This document shows, one piece after another, positions 41,639 to 42,637 of a stretch of DNA of 42,637 bases. The stretch comes from Acidimicrobiales bacterium (GTDB lineage Bacteria; Actinomycetota; Acidimicrobiia; Acidimicrobiales; SHLQ01). The stretch's first letter is position 1, and each line of letters opens with the position of its first letter. The notes beneath the pieces are model-generated. The model was not told where the DNA came from. It was given only the letters and a program-made list of their open reading frames with translations, and ran no database searches. The stretch is from assembly GCA_020629375.1 (NCBI GenBank), contig JAHDDK010000020.1, positions 21,263 to 63,899 on the forward strand, written 5' to 3'. The translations under genes were made by a program, and so were the position numbers.

Positions 41639-42637
41639 ATGGCCGAGCCGACGATCGAGGTGTACGAGGTCGAGGACCGAACGTTCCCGCCTTCTGCGGA
41701 ATTTCAGGCATCTGCACACACGAGTGATTCCTCGCTCTACGACGAAGCGAACGCCGACTTCGAAGCGTTCTGGGCTCGACAGGCCCGCGAGCTGCTGACC
41801 TGGCAGAAGGACTTCAGCACCGTCCTCGAATGGGAGCTCCCATTCGCCAAGTGGTTCAGCGACGGGCAGCTCAACATGAGCGAGAACTGCCTCGACCGCC
41901 ACGTCGCCGCCGGCAAAGGCGACAAAGTTGCGTACCACTGGGAAGGCGAGCCCGGCGACACCCGCACGATCACCTACGCCCAGCTCCTCGACGACGTGCA
42001 GAAGTTCGCCAACGTCCTCAAGGGGCAGGGCCTCGAGAAAGGCGACCGGGTCGCGATCTACATGCCGATGATCCCCGAGCTGCCCATCGCCATGCTGGCG
42101 TGCAGCCGAATCGGTGTCGCCCACTCGGTGATCTTCGGCGGGTTCTCGCCGGACGCGATCAAGGACCGTTGCGAGGACGCCGACGCCCGCATGGTGATCA
42201 CGGCCGACGCTGGCTACCGGCGTGGTGCACCTTCGGCGCTGAAGGTCAACGTCGATGCTGCGCTCGACGACGGCGCTGAGACGGTCGAGTCGGTGATCGT
42301 GGTCAACCGGTGCGACATCGAGGTCACGATGACCGAGGGCCGCGACCATTGGTGGCACGAGCTGATGGCCGACGCAGATGCCGACTGCCCGGCCGAACCG
42401 ATGGACGCCGAGCAGCTGCTCTACTTGCTCTACACGTCGGGCACTACGGCCAAGCCCAAGGGCATCATGCACACGACCGGTGGCTATCTCACCCAGGTCG
42501 CCTTCACCCACAAGTACACCTTCGACGTGCACCCCGACACCGACGTGTACTGGTGCGCCGCCGACATCGGCTGGGTGACTGGCCACAGCTACATCGTGTA
42601 CGGGCCGCTCACCAACGGCTGCACGAGCGTCATGTAC
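41639..42637 (+). CDS. acs: Acetyl-CoA synthetase, 5' part (cut by window end)
   Basis: Activates acetate to acetyl-CoA using ATP. The first 333 codons are visible. An N-terminal acetyl-CoA-synthetase-type segment (EANADFEAFWARQARELL, DGQLNMSENCLDRH) is followed by the AMP-binding domain: GDRVAIYMPMIPEL, HSVIFGGFS and the P-loop-like YTSGTTAKPKGIMHTTGG, then DIGWVTGHSYIVYGPL. In the motif YTSGTTAKPKG Ala stands where Gly is more common. GAGGGGGA lies just before ATG 41639. The catalytic C-terminal part and the acetylated Lys lie beyond the window. Confidence 0.93.
   Translation, partial: MAEPTIEVYEVEDRTFPPSAEFQASAHTSDSSLYDEANADFEAFWARQARELLTWQKDFSTVLEWELPFAKWFSDGQLNMSENCLDRHVAAGKGDKVAYHWEGEPGDTRTITYAQLLDDVQKFANVLKGQGLEKGDRVAIYMPMIPELPIAMLACSRIGVAHSVIFGGFSPDAIKDRCEDADARMVITADAGYRRGAPSALKVNVDAALDDGAETVESVIVVNRCDIEVTMTEGRDHWWHELMADADADCPAEPMDAEQLLYLLYTSGTTAKPKGIMHTTGGYLTQVAFTHKYTFDVHPDTDVYWCAADIGWVTGHSYIVYGPLTNGCTSVMY

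Overview
The window is GC-rich, gene-dense DNA from a respiring bacterium, most likely an actinobacterium of the Acidimicrobiia (Ilumatobacter-like). That placement is an inference from high GC, many GTG starts, TGATG/ATGA gene overlaps, promoters consistent with leaderless transcription, and a split b6-type cytochrome b operon. No tRNA, rRNA, CRISPR array, transposase or integrase was seen, and no gene-free stretch exceeds 300 bases.

Region 1 (1-4998) is a quinol:cytochrome c oxidoreductase operon: a b6-type cytochrome b, a subunit-IV-like half, a Rieske protein, a di-heme cytochrome c and an unknown membrane protein. It runs without a gap into region 2 (4998-21218), a complete 14-gene nuoA-N operon for NADH-linked complex I, followed by a small membrane protein. 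Quinol producer and consumer therefore lie in one run of about 20 genes.

Region 3 (21270-27114) is an accessory island between two complex I operons. Four ATGA-overlapping minus-strand genes encode an Alg14/PssD-like protein, an Alg13/PssE-like domain fused to a methyltransferase, a radical SAM protein and a second methyltransferase. Divergent from them is a single protein joining a sugar-nucleotide epimerase/dehydratase to a DegT-type aminotransferase. This looks like sugar-nucleotide, glycan or glycoside chemistry; the product is unknown.

Region 4 (27203-39697) holds a ferredoxin gene (minus strand) divergent from a second complex I operon, nuoABCD-HIJKLMN, which lacks the NADH module NuoEFG. 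Hand alignment to the bovine 49-kDa subunit shows that its NuoD has Trp and Gln where the quinone-site Tyr and Asp are expected, but keeps the Arg that NDUFAF7 methylates in mitochondria. The NuoD of operon 1 keeps Tyr and Asp but has Thr at the Arg position. A MidA/NDUFAF7-family methyltransferase gene is joined to the end of operon 2. At the nuoC2/nuoD2 junction three tandem 57-bp repeats form a 58-codon ORF in which each unit carries a ribosome binding site and start codon.

Region 5 (39861-42637) holds a probable lipoprotein gene, its frameshifted tandem paralogue, a small unknown gene and the 5' part of an acetyl-CoA synthetase gene cut by the window end.
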